DNA from: Lutimaribacter saemankumensis
GTDB lineage: Bacteria > Pseudomonadota > Alphaproteobacteria > Rhodobacterales > Rhodobacteraceae
DNA: 64,000 bases
Direction: 5' to 3'
NCBI RefSeq assembly: GCF_900100005.1
Contig: NZ_FNEB01000004.1
Coordinates: 62,001 to 126,000 of the forward strand
In this document: positions 8,632-16,288 of the stretch, one piece after another
How the letters are laid out: the number at the start of each line of letters is the position of its first letter
How positions within the stretch are numbered: the first letter of the stretch is position 1
Translations under genes and position numbers: made by a program
Notes under the pieces: generated by a model
Told to the model about the DNA's origin: nothing
The model's input: only the letters and a program-made list of their open reading frames with translations
Database searches by the model: none

Positions 8632-9746
8632 TCCGCGGCGACCGCCGGTGCGTCGGGGGCCGGGCGCAGGCCCTTTTCGGCCAGCAGGGGCATGACGTTG
8701 TCGCGGAAATTGGGGAATTCCTCGGCGTAATCGAGGAAGGACATCGTGGTGCCCGCGAACCCGGCCTTGGCCAGGCTTTCGATCCCGTCGGCGACCTGTT
8801 CAGGCGTACCCACCAGCGGAAAGCCCCCGTGCCCCGCCGCCATCCGGTCGCGGATCAGCGCCAGCAGGTCGTGCGGGAAGGATTGCGCATTGGCGAATTG
8901 CAGATTGATCAGGTTGTCCACGGCCTCCCAGTCGGCATTGTCCTGCGCGTACCACTGATGCACCTCGCGCGCCTCCTTTTCGGTGGGGCGGCAGCAGATA
9001 TGGCTGAAGGTCAGCACGCCCACCTTGCGCCCCTTTCCTGCGGCCTGGTCCTTCAGTTCCTGCACCTCGCCGACCGAGCGTTCCAGATCGATCGCCGGAG
9101 TGAACAGGAAATCGGCGTTGTCGGTGGCAAAATCGCGCCCCTGCGGGCTGCCGGCGGCATTCAGGATCGGCGGGCGGCCATCGACGGGGCGCGGCGCTCC
9201 GAGAATTTGCTTTAGGTTGAAATACTTGCCGTCCCAGTCGAAAACCTCTTCGCTGGTCCACAGTTTCTGTACGACGTCGAACCATTCCTGCGCATAGCCA
9301 TAGCGCGTTTCGTGATCGTCAGGCAGGGTCAGGCCAAGCGCCTCGTATTCCGGTCGGTTCCAGCCCGCGACGATGTTCAGGCCGATCCGGCCCTTGCCCA
9401 CCTGGTCGGCGGTGGCCAGCTGCTTGGCCACCACGACGGGGTGATTGGCCGCGGTGTGCATGGTGGCGAAAACCGTGAGCCGCTCGGTCGAGGCCAGCAG
9501 CGCGGTGGCCCAGGTCATGGTTTCCAGCACGTTGTGATGGAAATTCGTCTCGCCGCCGTATCCGATCCAGCGGGCGATGGGCAGCATGAAATCCACCCCC
9601 GCCGCATCCAGCATCTTGGCCAGCCGCAGGTTGTTGTCCCAGCTGTTGTCCCAGCGTTCATCCACCTTCGTCACGGTCATCCCGGACGAGCAGTTGGTGG
9701 AAAAAGTGCCAAGCTTGAAATGGTCGTTTGCCAGAAAGGCGCGCAT
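8628..9746 (-). CDS. LLM-class flavin-dependent monooxygenase (RutA/SfnG-like)
   Basis: A 372-residue bacterial-luciferase-like monooxygenase. Typical blocks: VDFMLPIARWIGYGG near the N-terminus, KQLATADQVGKGRIGLNIVAGWNRPEY in the middle, and LVGTPEQVADGI near the C-terminus. These enzymes use reduced flavin and oxygen to oxidise small organic substrates such as pyrimidines or dialkyl sulfones. It is the first gene of a pair with the nitroreductase-like gene and is divergent from a MarR-type regulator, from which it is separated by an AT-rich region with a palindrome. Substrate not predictable from sequence alone. Confidence 0.85.
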   Translation of the reverse strand: MRAFLANDHFKLGTFSTNCSSGMTVTKVDERWDNSWDNNLRLAKMLDAAGVDFMLPIARWIGYGGETNFHHNVLETMTWATALLASTERLTVFATMHTAANHPVVVAKQLATADQVGKGRIGLNIVAGWNRPEYEALGLTLPDDHETRYGYAQEWFDVVQKLWTSEEVFDWDGKYFNLKQILGAPRPVDGRPPILNAAGSPQGRDFATDNADFLFTPAIDLERSVGEVQELKDQAAGKGRKVGVLTFSHICCRPTEKEAREVHQWYAQDNADWEAVDNLINLQFANAQSFPHDLLALIRDRMAAGHGGFPLVGTPEQVADGIESLAKAGFAGTTMSFLDYAEEFPNFRDNVMPLLAEKGLRPAPDAPAVAAE

Positions 9747-9812
9747 GGTTTCGTCTCCGCTGTTGGTCGTTTTGTCTTTGGTGGTAAAATTGGATGCATT
9801 TTCAAATAAAAA

Positions 9813-9830
9813 ATCAATTTAAAAATCGAT
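9813..9830. promoter_or_regulatory. Candidate operator between the monooxygenase and MarR genes
   Basis: ATCAATTTAAAAATCGAT matches its own reverse complement at 14 of 18 positions, in the AT-rich divergent region (67 bases from each start). Its length and placement are those of a MarR-family operator controlling both transcripts. Binding by the neighbouring regulator is inferred. Confidence 0.5.
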
Positions 9831-9897
9831 CTTGTGAAAATCACCTTTGGCGACAATGCTGTAGCCCGTGCAAATGCACATGAAAGGAGCCCCGCCG

Positions 9898-10431
9898 ATG
9901 AGCCCGAACAAGCCCGAATCAAGCGTCGACAGACGCTGGCACCTCGCGCAGGAGCCTCTCGAGGTCGAGTTGACGGATTTCGAATACGCCCTGATGCGGG
10001 CCTTTGAATCCTTCGGGCGCTGGCAGGCGGAATGCCTGGCCTCGTCCGCGCGGCTCGAGGCGTCGGGCCCCGAAAACGCGCTGCTGCATGTCATCCGCAT
10101 GCATGACCGGCCCAAGACGATCAAGGAGCTGGCCCGCCTGACCAACCGCGACGACATTCCCAACATTCAATACAGCCTGCGCAAGCTGCTCAAGGCCGGG
10201 CTGATCGCGCGCGAAGGCTCGTCGCGCACCGGGGTGCATTACACCGTCACCGACGAGGGCCGCGCCATCACCGACCGCTATGCCGAAATCCGGCGGGAAT
10301 TGCTGGTGTCGCTGCTGGGGCGGCTGAAATCACCCGACGCCTCGCTGCGGGATGCCACCCGCACGCTCGAACTGCTGGTGGGCATCTATGACAGCGCGGC
10401 GCTGGATGCGGTCACCCACCGGCGGGATTAG
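9898..10431 (+). CDS. MarR-family winged-helix regulator
   Basis: With the ATG at 9898, preceded by AAAGGAG 8 bases upstream, the protein has 177 residues. A MarR-type winged helix covers about residues 70-140: TIKELARLTNRDDIPNIQYSLRKLLKAGLI forms the recognition helix region and SSRTGVHYTVTDEG the wing. Long helices on both sides would form the dimer interface. As it is divergent from the LLM monooxygenase/nitroreductase pair, it probably controls them and itself in response to a substrate or product. Upstream in-frame ATGs at 9868 and 9880 lack a ribosome site. Confidence 0.85.
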   Translation: MSPNKPESSVDRRWHLAQEPLEVELTDFEYALMRAFESFGRWQAECLASSARLEASGPENALLHVIRMHDRPKTIKELARLTNRDDIPNIQYSLRKLLKAGLIAREGSSRTGVHYTVTDEGRAITDRYAEIRRELLVSLLGRLKSPDASLRDATRTLELLVGIYDSAALDAVTHRRD

Positions 10432-10445
10432 GCGCCGTCCCCCCG

Positions 10446-10470
10446 CTTCATCTTGCCAAAAATACTCAGG
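10446..10470 (+). repeat. Dispersed intergenic repeat, partial copy A
   Basis: CTTCATCTTGCC followed by AAAAATACTCAGG, the conserved end of the interspersed element found at six other loci in this window. Only this terminal part is present, between the convergent MarR and inositol-phosphatase genes. Confidence 0.6.
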
Positions 10471-10473
10471 CGC

Positions 10474-11355
10474 TCAGCTTTCCACGGGCGGTGCGGTAAG
10501 CAGCGGGTCGAGCACCTCGGCCACGGCGTCCCAGGTGGCCGGGTCCGCGGCGGTCAGCAGGTATCCCTTTTCCCGGTCGATGGTATAGTCGGCACCGTCC
10601 AGCATTTTCGCCACCCCGCCCGCGCGCTGGCAGATCAGAACGCCGGCCGCGTGGTCCCAGGGGTTCAGCGTGCCCGACAGGATGAAATCCACGTTTCCCA
10701 TCGCCGCCATCCGGTATTCATGCGCCGAACAGCGCAGCGCGTCGGTGCGGGCGAACTCGGTCAGCAGCGGGGCCAGCAGCCGCTGCACCGGCTTTGGCAT
10801 CAGCGATGCATGGGTATAGCCCGACAATTTCGCGATCGGCCCGCCGCCCGACATCGTCAGCCGGGTTTCGCGACCGGTTGCGGTGACGTGGCGGGCGGGG
10901 CTGGCCTCGTCCGCGATCACGTAGTCATCCGCCAGCGGGTCGTAGATCAGCCCGAATACCGGCCTGCCATAGCGCGTCGCCGCCAGGATCACCCCGAAGG
11001 CGCCCAGCCCGTGGGCGAAATTCCAGGTGCCGTCCACCGGATCGATGATAAAGGCCAGCTCGGCCTCGGCCGCCCTGGTGCGCAGCGACGGATCGGCGGC
11101 GGCGGCCTCTTCGCCGATGATGGTGGCGCCGGGGAACATCCGCGCCAGCCCGCGCGCGATCATCGCCTCGGCAGCGGTGTCGGCCTCGGTCACAAGGTCG
11201 TCGGGCCGTGTCTTGGCGGCGATCTGGCCCGCGCTCAGCCGGCGAAAGCGCGGCAGGATCTCGGTGCGCGCGGCGCGGCGGATGATGTTGATCAGGCTGG
11301 TCTGTTGCGCGGGGCTCAGCGGGCCGGTGATGATGGCGGGCAGGTCGGTGGGCAT
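10474..11355 (-). CDS. Inositol monophosphatase family protein
   Basis: A Mg-dependent sugar/inositol phosphatase of the IMPase fold, 293 residues from the ATG at 11355. Metal and phosphate motifs are clear: IGEEAA (first acid), IDPVDGTWNF (DPxDGT) and NPWDHAAGVLI (WDxAAG). An in-frame start further upstream (11433) would run towards the dnaE2 promoter and is less likely. Possible substrates include inositol phosphates, histidinol phosphate or 3'-phosphoadenosine 5'-phosphate; sequence alone does not separate these. It is divergent from dnaE2 and convergent with the MarR gene. Confidence 0.88.
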   Translation of the reverse strand: MPTDLPAIITGPLSPAQQTSLINIIRRAARTEILPRFRRLSAGQIAAKTRPDDLVTEADTAAEAMIARGLARMFPGATIIGEEAAAADPSLRTRAAEAELAFIIDPVDGTWNFAHGLGAFGVILAATRYGRPVFGLIYDPLADDYVIADEASPARHVTATGRETRLTMSGGGPIAKLSGYTHASLMPKPVQRLLAPLLTEFARTDALRCSAHEYRMAAMGNVDFILSGTLNPWDHAAGVLICQRAGGVAKMLDGADYTIDREKGYLLTAADPATWDAVAEVLDPLLTAPPVES

Positions 11356-11449
11356 GGGGGAATCGCCTTGGCTGGGATCATGGCCTGATTGCCAGCAGGT
11401 CGGTGCGGATGCAACGCGGGCAGGGCGCGACAAATCGGGACTCGAAAAA

Positions 11450-11469
11450 GAACAAAACGTGAATATACT
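11450..11469 (+). promoter_or_regulatory. LexA box and -10 element of dnaE2
   Basis: GAAC-AAAACGT-GAAT (11450-11464) is a 7-of-8 match to GAAC-N7-GAAC, the complement of the alphaproteobacterial LexA box GTTC-N7-GTTC. It overlaps TATACT (11464-11469), a near-consensus -10. Transcription would start about 5 bases before the ATG at 11481, so the message would be almost leaderless. Damage-inducible control of dnaE2 is known in this group. Confidence 0.7.
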
Positions 11470-11480
11470 TGTCCCTTGCC

Positions 11481-14450
11481 ATGTATGCCGAGCTTTGCGC
11501 CACGTCGAATTTCACCTTCCTCACCGGGGCGTCGCACCCCGAGGAGCTGATGACCCGTGCCATGATGCTGGGCCTGCCCGCGCTGGCGGTGGCCGATGAA
11601 AACAGCGTGGCCGGCATCGTGCGCGCCCATACCCGCGCGCGCGACCTTGCCCGCCAGCTGGCCGAGCGCCGGGCCGAGGAGCAGGCCAACGGCGTGATCG
11701 GCCCCGGCCGTCCCGGCGCGCCCGCGCAGACACCCGACCTTCACGCGCCGCGCCTGATCCCCGCGGCCACGCTGGTGTTCGAGTGCGGCCTGCGTCTGAC
11801 GGCGTTGCCGCGCGACCGGCAAGGATGGGCCAATCTCTGCCGCCTGCTGACCACGGGCCGCCGCCGTGCGCCGAAAGGGGACTGCCTGCTCAGGCTCGAC
11901 GACCTGTGGGATCGGGCGCCGGGGCTCGAACTGCTCCTGCACCCGCCACAGGCGCTGCCGGGGCCGCGCGGCGCGGGTGATTGGTTGCCACAGGCCGAAC
12001 GGCTGGCGCGCCGCCTTGGGCCGCAGATGCACCTGCTGATGCATCCCCGCTATGACGGGCAGGATGGCCCGCGGCTCGATGCGCAGGCGGCGCTGGCGCG
12101 GCGGCTGGGGCTGGGCGCGGTCGCCTCGGCGCTGCCCATGATGCACCACGGCGCGCGGCGGCAACTGGCCGACGTGCTGGCGGCGATCCGCACGGGGCGG
12201 CGGGTCGACCAGTTGGGCCGCGCGGCGCTGGCCAATGGCGAACAGCGCCTGCGGTCAGGGGACGAGATGCGCCGCATCTTCGCCGGCCATGCCGATGCGG
12301 TGGACGCGGCGGGGGCGCTGGCGGCGCGGCTGGACTTTTCGCTGGACGAGCTGCGCTATGAATACCCGTCCGAGGTGGCGCCGGGCGAAACCCCAGCCGC
12401 GCGGCTGCGGCGGCTGGCCGAGGCAGGGCTGCGCTGGCGTTATCCCCATGGCGCCCCCGACAGGGTGCGCGCGCTTCTGGAACATGAGCTGACGCTGATC
12501 GGCCGGCTGAAATACGAGCCCTATTTCCTGACCGTGCATGACGTGGTGGATTTCGCCCGCGCGCGCGGCATCCTGTGCCAGGGGCGGGGATCGGCGGCCA
12601 ATTCGGTGGTCTGCTATTGCCTGGGCGTGACCTCGGTCAGCCCCGAGATCGGCACGATGGTGTTCGAACGCTTCGTCTCGGAGGCGCGCGACGAGCCGCC
12701 CGATATCGACGTGGATTTTGAACATGAACGCCGCGAAGAGGTGATCCAGTGGATCTATGAGCGCTATGGCCGCCACCGTGCGGGGCTGTGCGCCACGGTG
12801 ATCCATTACCGCGGCAAGCGCGCCATCCGCGAGGTGGGCCGTGCGATGGGCCTGGCGCAGGACACGATCTCGGCGCTGTCCTCGCAGCTCTGGGGGTTTT
12901 TCTCGACCCACGGGACCGAACCCGAGCGCCTGCGCGAGATCGGGCTGGACCCGGCCGATCCGCATCTTGCGCGCACCATGCGCCTGATCCGCGAGATCAT
13001 CGGCTTTCCCCGTCACCTGTCCCAGCATGTGGGCGGCTTCATCATGACCGAGGGGCGCCTGGACGAGCTGGTGCCGATCGAGAATGCCAGCATGGAGGAC
13101 CGCACCGTCATCTGCTGGGACAAGGACGATATCGACAGCCTCGGCATCCTGAAGGTCGATGTTCTCAGCCTCGGGATGCTGACCTGCATCCGCAAGGCGT
13201 TCGATCTGATCTCGGCGCATCACGGCACCGGTTACAGCCTGGCGACCCTGCCGCCCGAGGACAGCCGGGTCTACGACATGCTGTGCCGGGCCGACAGCGT
13301 GGGGGTGTTCCAGGTCGAAAGCCGCGCGCAGATGAATTTCCTGCCGCGCATGCGCCCGCGCTGTTTCTACGACCTGGTGATCGAGGTGGCGATCATCCGC
13401 CCGGGGCCGATCCAGGGCGACATGGTGCATCCCTATATCCGCCGCCGCAACGGCGAAGAGCAGGTCAGCTTTCCCTCGGATGCGCTGGGCGAGGTGCTGG
13501 GCAAGACGCTGGGCGTGCCTCTGTTCCAGGAACAGGCGATGCAGATCGCCATCGTGGGGGCAGGGTTCACCCCCGACGAGGCCGACCGCCTGCGCCGGTC
13601 GCTGGCCACGTTCAAGAAACACGGCAACGTGTCGGAATTTCGCGCCCGTTTCATGCGGGGCATGCGCGCCAACGGCTATGACGAGGATTTCGCCGATCGC
13701 TGCTTTTCCCAGATCGAGGGGTTCGGCAGCTACGGCTTTCCCGAAAGCCACGCGGCGTCCTTTGCGCTGCTGGTCTATGCCTCGGCCTGGATCAAGTGCC
13801 ACCATCCCGGCATCTTCGCCTGCGCACTGCTCAATTCGCAGCCGATGGGGTTCTATGCGCCAGCACAGATCGTGCGCGACGCGCGTGAACACGGGGTCGT
13901 GGTGCGCCCGGTCTGCATCGAGCGCAGTTTCTGGGACAACGTGATGGAGCCGGACGGGCAGGGCGGGCTGGCGCTGCGGCTGGGGTTCCGCCAGATCAAG
14001 GGCCTGCCCGAGGAAGAGGCCGCCTGGCTGACCGCGGCGCGCGGCAACGGCTATCGCTCGGTGCAGGATGTGTGGCGGCGCGCGGGGGTCAGCCCCCCGA
14101 CGCTCACCCGGTTGGCCGAGGCGGATGTGTTCGCCGTGCTGGGCCTGTCACGGCGCGAGGCGCTGTGGCAGGCCGGCGCGATCCGCGCGGCCAGGCCGCT
14201 GCCCCTGTTCGACGGCGATCTCGATGGCGAGGCGATCGACGAACCGCCCGCCCATCTGCCCGCGATGACCCTGGGCGAAGAGGTGGTCGAGGATTACGTG
14301 GCGACCCGGCTGTCGTTGCGGGCGCATCCGCTGGCGCTGCTGCGTCCGCTGCTGACCCCGCCCGACGGCCGGCCGCCGGCGGCGGGGCCGGATGCGCGGC
14401 GCGCGCCCGACCTGTCGCGGATCAGCTTCACACGGGCCAACCCGGATTGA
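11481..14450 (+). CDS. dnaE2: Error-prone DNA polymerase DnaE2 (ImuC), C-terminally shortened
   Basis: Alpha-subunit type C-family polymerase used in mutagenic translesion synthesis after SOS induction. The 989-residue protein starts MYAELCATSNFTFLTGASHP (PHP domain), and the polymerase acids are in PDIDVDFEHERREE and LGILKVDVLSLG. Family members are usually about 1050-1150 residues and end in an OB-fold; here the homology stops after SLRAHPLALLRP and is followed by about 35 unrelated residues and a stop, so the OB domain is absent. No imuA or imuB lies upstream, unlike the usual imuA-imuB-dnaE2 order. Start ATG 11481 is chosen from family alignment; TTG 11469 lies in the -10. Confidence 0.9.
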   Translation: MYAELCATSNFTFLTGASHPEELMTRAMMLGLPALAVADENSVAGIVRAHTRARDLARQLAERRAEEQANGVIGPGRPGAPAQTPDLHAPRLIPAATLVFECGLRLTALPRDRQGWANLCRLLTTGRRRAPKGDCLLRLDDLWDRAPGLELLLHPPQALPGPRGAGDWLPQAERLARRLGPQMHLLMHPRYDGQDGPRLDAQAALARRLGLGAVASALPMMHHGARRQLADVLAAIRTGRRVDQLGRAALANGEQRLRSGDEMRRIFAGHADAVDAAGALAARLDFSLDELRYEYPSEVAPGETPAARLRRLAEAGLRWRYPHGAPDRVRALLEHELTLIGRLKYEPYFLTVHDVVDFARARGILCQGRGSAANSVVCYCLGVTSVSPEIGTMVFERFVSEARDEPPDIDVDFEHERREEVIQWIYERYGRHRAGLCATVIHYRGKRAIREVGRAMGLAQDTISALSSQLWGFFSTHGTEPERLREIGLDPADPHLARTMRLIREIIGFPRHLSQHVGGFIMTEGRLDELVPIENASMEDRTVICWDKDDIDSLGILKVDVLSLGMLTCIRKAFDLISAHHGTGYSLATLPPEDSRVYDMLCRADSVGVFQVESRAQMNFLPRMRPRCFYDLVIEVAIIRPGPIQGDMVHPYIRRRNGEEQVSFPSDALGEVLGKTLGVPLFQEQAMQIAIVGAGFTPDEADRLRRSLATFKKHGNVSEFRARFMRGMRANGYDEDFADRCFSQIEGFGSYGFPESHAASFALLVYASAWIKCHHPGIFACALLNSQPMGFYAPAQIVRDAREHGVVVRPVCIERSFWDNVMEPDGQGGLALRLGFRQIKGLPEEEAAWLTAARGNGYRSVQDVWRRAGVSPPTLTRLAEADVFAVLGLSRREALWQAGAIRAARPLPLFDGDLDGEAIDEPPAHLPAMTLGEEVVEDYVATRLSLRAHPLALLRPLLTPPDGRPPAAGPDARRAPDLSRISFTRANPD

Positions 14451-14465
14451 CCGGCGCGCCGGTCA
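14448..14465. other. Perfect palindrome spanning the stop codons of two convergent genes
   Basis: TGACCGGCGCGCCGGTCA is an 18-base perfect palindrome made of the dnaE2 stop (TGA), 12 intergenic bases and the reversed stop (TCA) of the next gene. It could form a hairpin in both transcripts, but lacks a U-run. Confidence 0.6.
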
Positions 14466-15053
14466 GCGCAGGCGGCGCGGGCAGGTGGCCAGTTGCGCGT
14501 CATAAAGGACCGCGCGCTCGCCCACCTCGCCCGAGATGCGCATCAGCCAGCTTTTCGCACGGTGGCTGCCGCGGCTGAAACCGGTATGCCCCTCGTGATA
14601 GGCAAGGTACTGGTTGCGCGCGTCGTACAGCGAAATCCCGTTTCTTTCCCGCGACTTGTTCATGTACCAGCCCATGAAGTCGGTGGCGTCGCGAATACGG
14701 TCACGCTTTGCGCCCCAGCGCCCGGTGGCGCGGCGGTAATCGTCCCACGTGCCGTCCAGCGCCTGCGCGTAGCCGTAGGCCGAGCTTTGGCGGCCCATCG
14801 GGATCACGCCCAACGCATAGCGGAAGGGGGTGCGTGCGTTGCCGATGAATTTGCTTTCCTGGTAGATCGTGGCCATCTGCACCGCGACCGGCACGCCCCA
14901 TTTGCGTTCCGTCGCGACGAAGGCACGCCCGTATTTCGGACGCTGCGCCAGGATCGAACAGGCGTTGTCCAGGTTGCGCGGTGCCGAGAAATCGCCGCCC
15001 CCGCAGGAGGCGAGAACCATCAGCAATACCAGTGCGCGAAGAGTTCTGCTCAT
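14463..15053 (-). CDS. Lytic-transglycosylase-like lipoprotein (SLT fold)
   Basis: A 196-residue lipoprotein with a signal peptide and lipobox (VLASC at about residues 13-17). The mature part has the SLT-type signature: ATIYQESKF, whose Glu is the likely catalytic acid, then YGYAQALDGTWDDY and AYHEGHTGF in the expected order. Such enzymes cleave the peptidoglycan glycan strand to make 1,6-anhydromuropeptides. It should act at the outer membrane facing the periplasm. It is monocistronic and convergent with dnaE2. Confidence 0.85.
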   Translation of the reverse strand: MSRTLRALVLLMVLASCGGGDFSAPRNLDNACSILAQRPKYGRAFVATERKWGVPVAVQMATIYQESKFIGNARTPFRYALGVIPMGRQSSAYGYAQALDGTWDDYRRATGRWGAKRDRIRDATDFMGWYMNKSRERNGISLYDARNQYLAYHEGHTGFSRGSHRAKSWLMRISGEVGERAVLYDAQLATCPRRLR

Positions 15054-15176
15054 CTGCCTCTCGCCTCGGTTTATTTGTTTTTTTGCTACTTTAGCGAAAA
15101 ATCGCCGCGTGTGAAATCACAATTGCGGGCCGCGTCCCGATCACGCACTGTGCAGGTGAGGTTCACGCAGTGTTTC

Positions 15177-15205
15177 CTTGAATTTCTTGGGAAAAAGGCG
15201 CATTG
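15177..15205 (+). promoter_or_regulatory. RpoH-like heat-shock promoter of hspQ
   Basis: CTTGAA (15177-15182) is a perfect heat-shock -35 and is followed after 17 bases by GCATTG (15200-15205), a partial match to the CCATAT/CATNT -10. It lies about 33 bases before the hspQ start. E. coli hspQ is sigma-32 dependent, so the assignment fits. Confidence 0.45.
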
Positions 15206-15237
15206 TGCAAGGCTGTGACGAGAGGGAATCCGACGTG

Positions 15238-15564
15238 ATGTTGAAGACGCAGGCGAAATACAGCCTTGGGCAGGTGGTGCGGCACAAGCGCCATCCGTTT
15301 CGTGGCGTCGTCTTCGATGTCGATCCGCGGTTCAACAACACCGAGGAATGGTACCAGTCCATCCCCGAAGAGCTGCGCCCGTCCAAGGATCAGCCCTATT
15401 ATCACCTGCTGGCCGAGAACGAGACGAGCTATTACATCGCCTACGTTTCGGAACAGAACCTGCTGCCCGACACCTCGGGTGAGCCGGTCGACCACCCCGA
15501 TATCGCGGACCTGTTCGGGCCGTTCCGGGACGGGCAGTACCCGTTGCATTTCCAGCTGAATTGA
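15238..15564 (+). CDS. hspQ: Heat shock protein HspQ
   Basis: A 108-residue HspQ/YccV-like protein. Diagnostic blocks are KYSLGQVVRHKRHPFRGVVFDVDP at the start and PYYHLLAE ... YIAYVSEQNLL in the middle, forming the small beta-barrel hemimethylated-DNA-binding fold. HspQ is a heat-induced specificity factor for Lon protease in enterobacteria and was first linked to DnaA stability. ATG 15238 follows AGAGGGA by about 10 bases. It stands alone, with an RpoH-like promoter upstream and an unusual palindrome array downstream. Confidence 0.9.
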   Translation: MLKTQAKYSLGQVVRHKRHPFRGVVFDVDPRFNNTEEWYQSIPEELRPSKDQPYYHLLAENETSYYIAYVSEQNLLPDTSGEPVDHPDIADLFGPFRDGQYPLHFQLN

Positions 15565-15580
15565 AGCGCGCGGGCCGTTA

Positions 15581-15771
15581 ACCGCGCGGTTCGCCCGTGA
15601 AACCGCGCAATTCCTGACAAATCGTTACCGAAAACCGCGCGATTGCGCGCCGGGACCGCGCGTTTCCTGACGAAAGGTTAACGCCCTGGGCCGGGTTTCG
15701 CGGCGGATCGGGCGGTATTTGGGGCCGAACAGGCAAGACCGCGCGGTGCGAGGGAGAAACCGCGCGGTCTT
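15581..15771. repeat. Array of six ACCGCGC palindromic motifs at helical spacing
   Basis: Copies of ACCGCGCGGT or close variants start at 15581, 15602, 15633, 15655, 15738 and 15759. The start-to-start distances are 21, 31, 22, 83 and 21 bases, that is about 2, 3, 2, 8 and 2 helical turns. Copies 2 and 4 are extended, sharing a 29-base unit (23 of 29 identical) that continues TTCCTGAC and ends near GTTA. The last two copies form a hairpin with perfect 13-base arms (AAGACCGCGCGGT and complement; 15735-15747 and 15759-15771) and an 11-base loop. No coding frame is supported in 15565-15802. Function unknown; a multi-site protein-binding region or structured 3' RNA are both possible. Confidence 0.75.
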
Positions 15772-15802
15772 AACCTTTCCCACTTGGGGCGCATGTCCGG
15801 GG

Positions 15803-16057
15803 TCACACCTCGCGCGCGGCGGGGTCGGGAAGGATCCCGCCCTCGGGCGTGCGGCGGTGATCGAAATCGGGGTCGTCACGCTTGATCCTGCGCGACACCA
15901 GATGGGCCGCGGGCAGGGTCAGCACGGCGCCAAGCGCCACCGCCCCGGCGATCACCGGCCAGTCGTAATAGCCCAGGCTGAAGGCGATGATGAGAAACCC
16001 ACCCGCCAGCACGGGAAACACGCCGGACGGGATGAGCACGTATTTCAGGCGATCCAT
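15803..16057 (-). CDS. Small two-helix membrane protein of unknown function
   Basis: An 84-residue protein with a consensus ribosome site (AAAGGAGG, 6 bases before the ATG), which argues that it is real. Two hydrophobic segments (about residues 8-28 and 34-55) are followed by a charged tail (RRIKRDDPDFDHRR). I do not recognise a family. It ends 32 bases after the palindrome array and is preceded by the GC-poor islet at 16.2 kb; it is transcribed alone. Confidence 0.75.
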   Translation of the reverse strand: MDRLKYVLIPSGVFPVLAGGFLIIAFSLGYYDWPVIAGAVALGAVLTLPAAHLVSRRIKRDDPDFDHRRTPEGGILPDPAAREV

Positions 16058-16288
16058 ATCGGGCCTCCTTTCACCACCGAGTTATGCAGGCCGTGCGGCG
16101 GTGAAAGGGAGGCTCAAGCAGGGGTGAGAGTTGGTCGCGTTGGTGTGAGGGGGATAAGACAACGTGCATCCTAAAGGTGATGCGTTATTAACCTAGGGTG
16201 ATCTCGGCCCTTTGTATCTAATGCCTATTTGGTTCGAGTTTTCATAACCGCAACGTCGGTTGGTCCAAGCTCGGTCCAACTAAGTATA

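Noticed and set aside
12255-13892. 545-codon minus-strand frame opposite dnaE2
   Set aside because: Antisense shadow of a confident polymerase gene; no recognisable domain.
15581-15771. Possible CRISPR array
   Set aside because: The repeat units are 8-10 bases with uneven spacing and no spacers of constant length; no cas genes are present.
15565-15802. CtrA sites (TTAA-N7-TTAA) among the TTAACC and GTTAAC words
   Set aside because: Only half-sites are seen; no full pair at the correct spacing.
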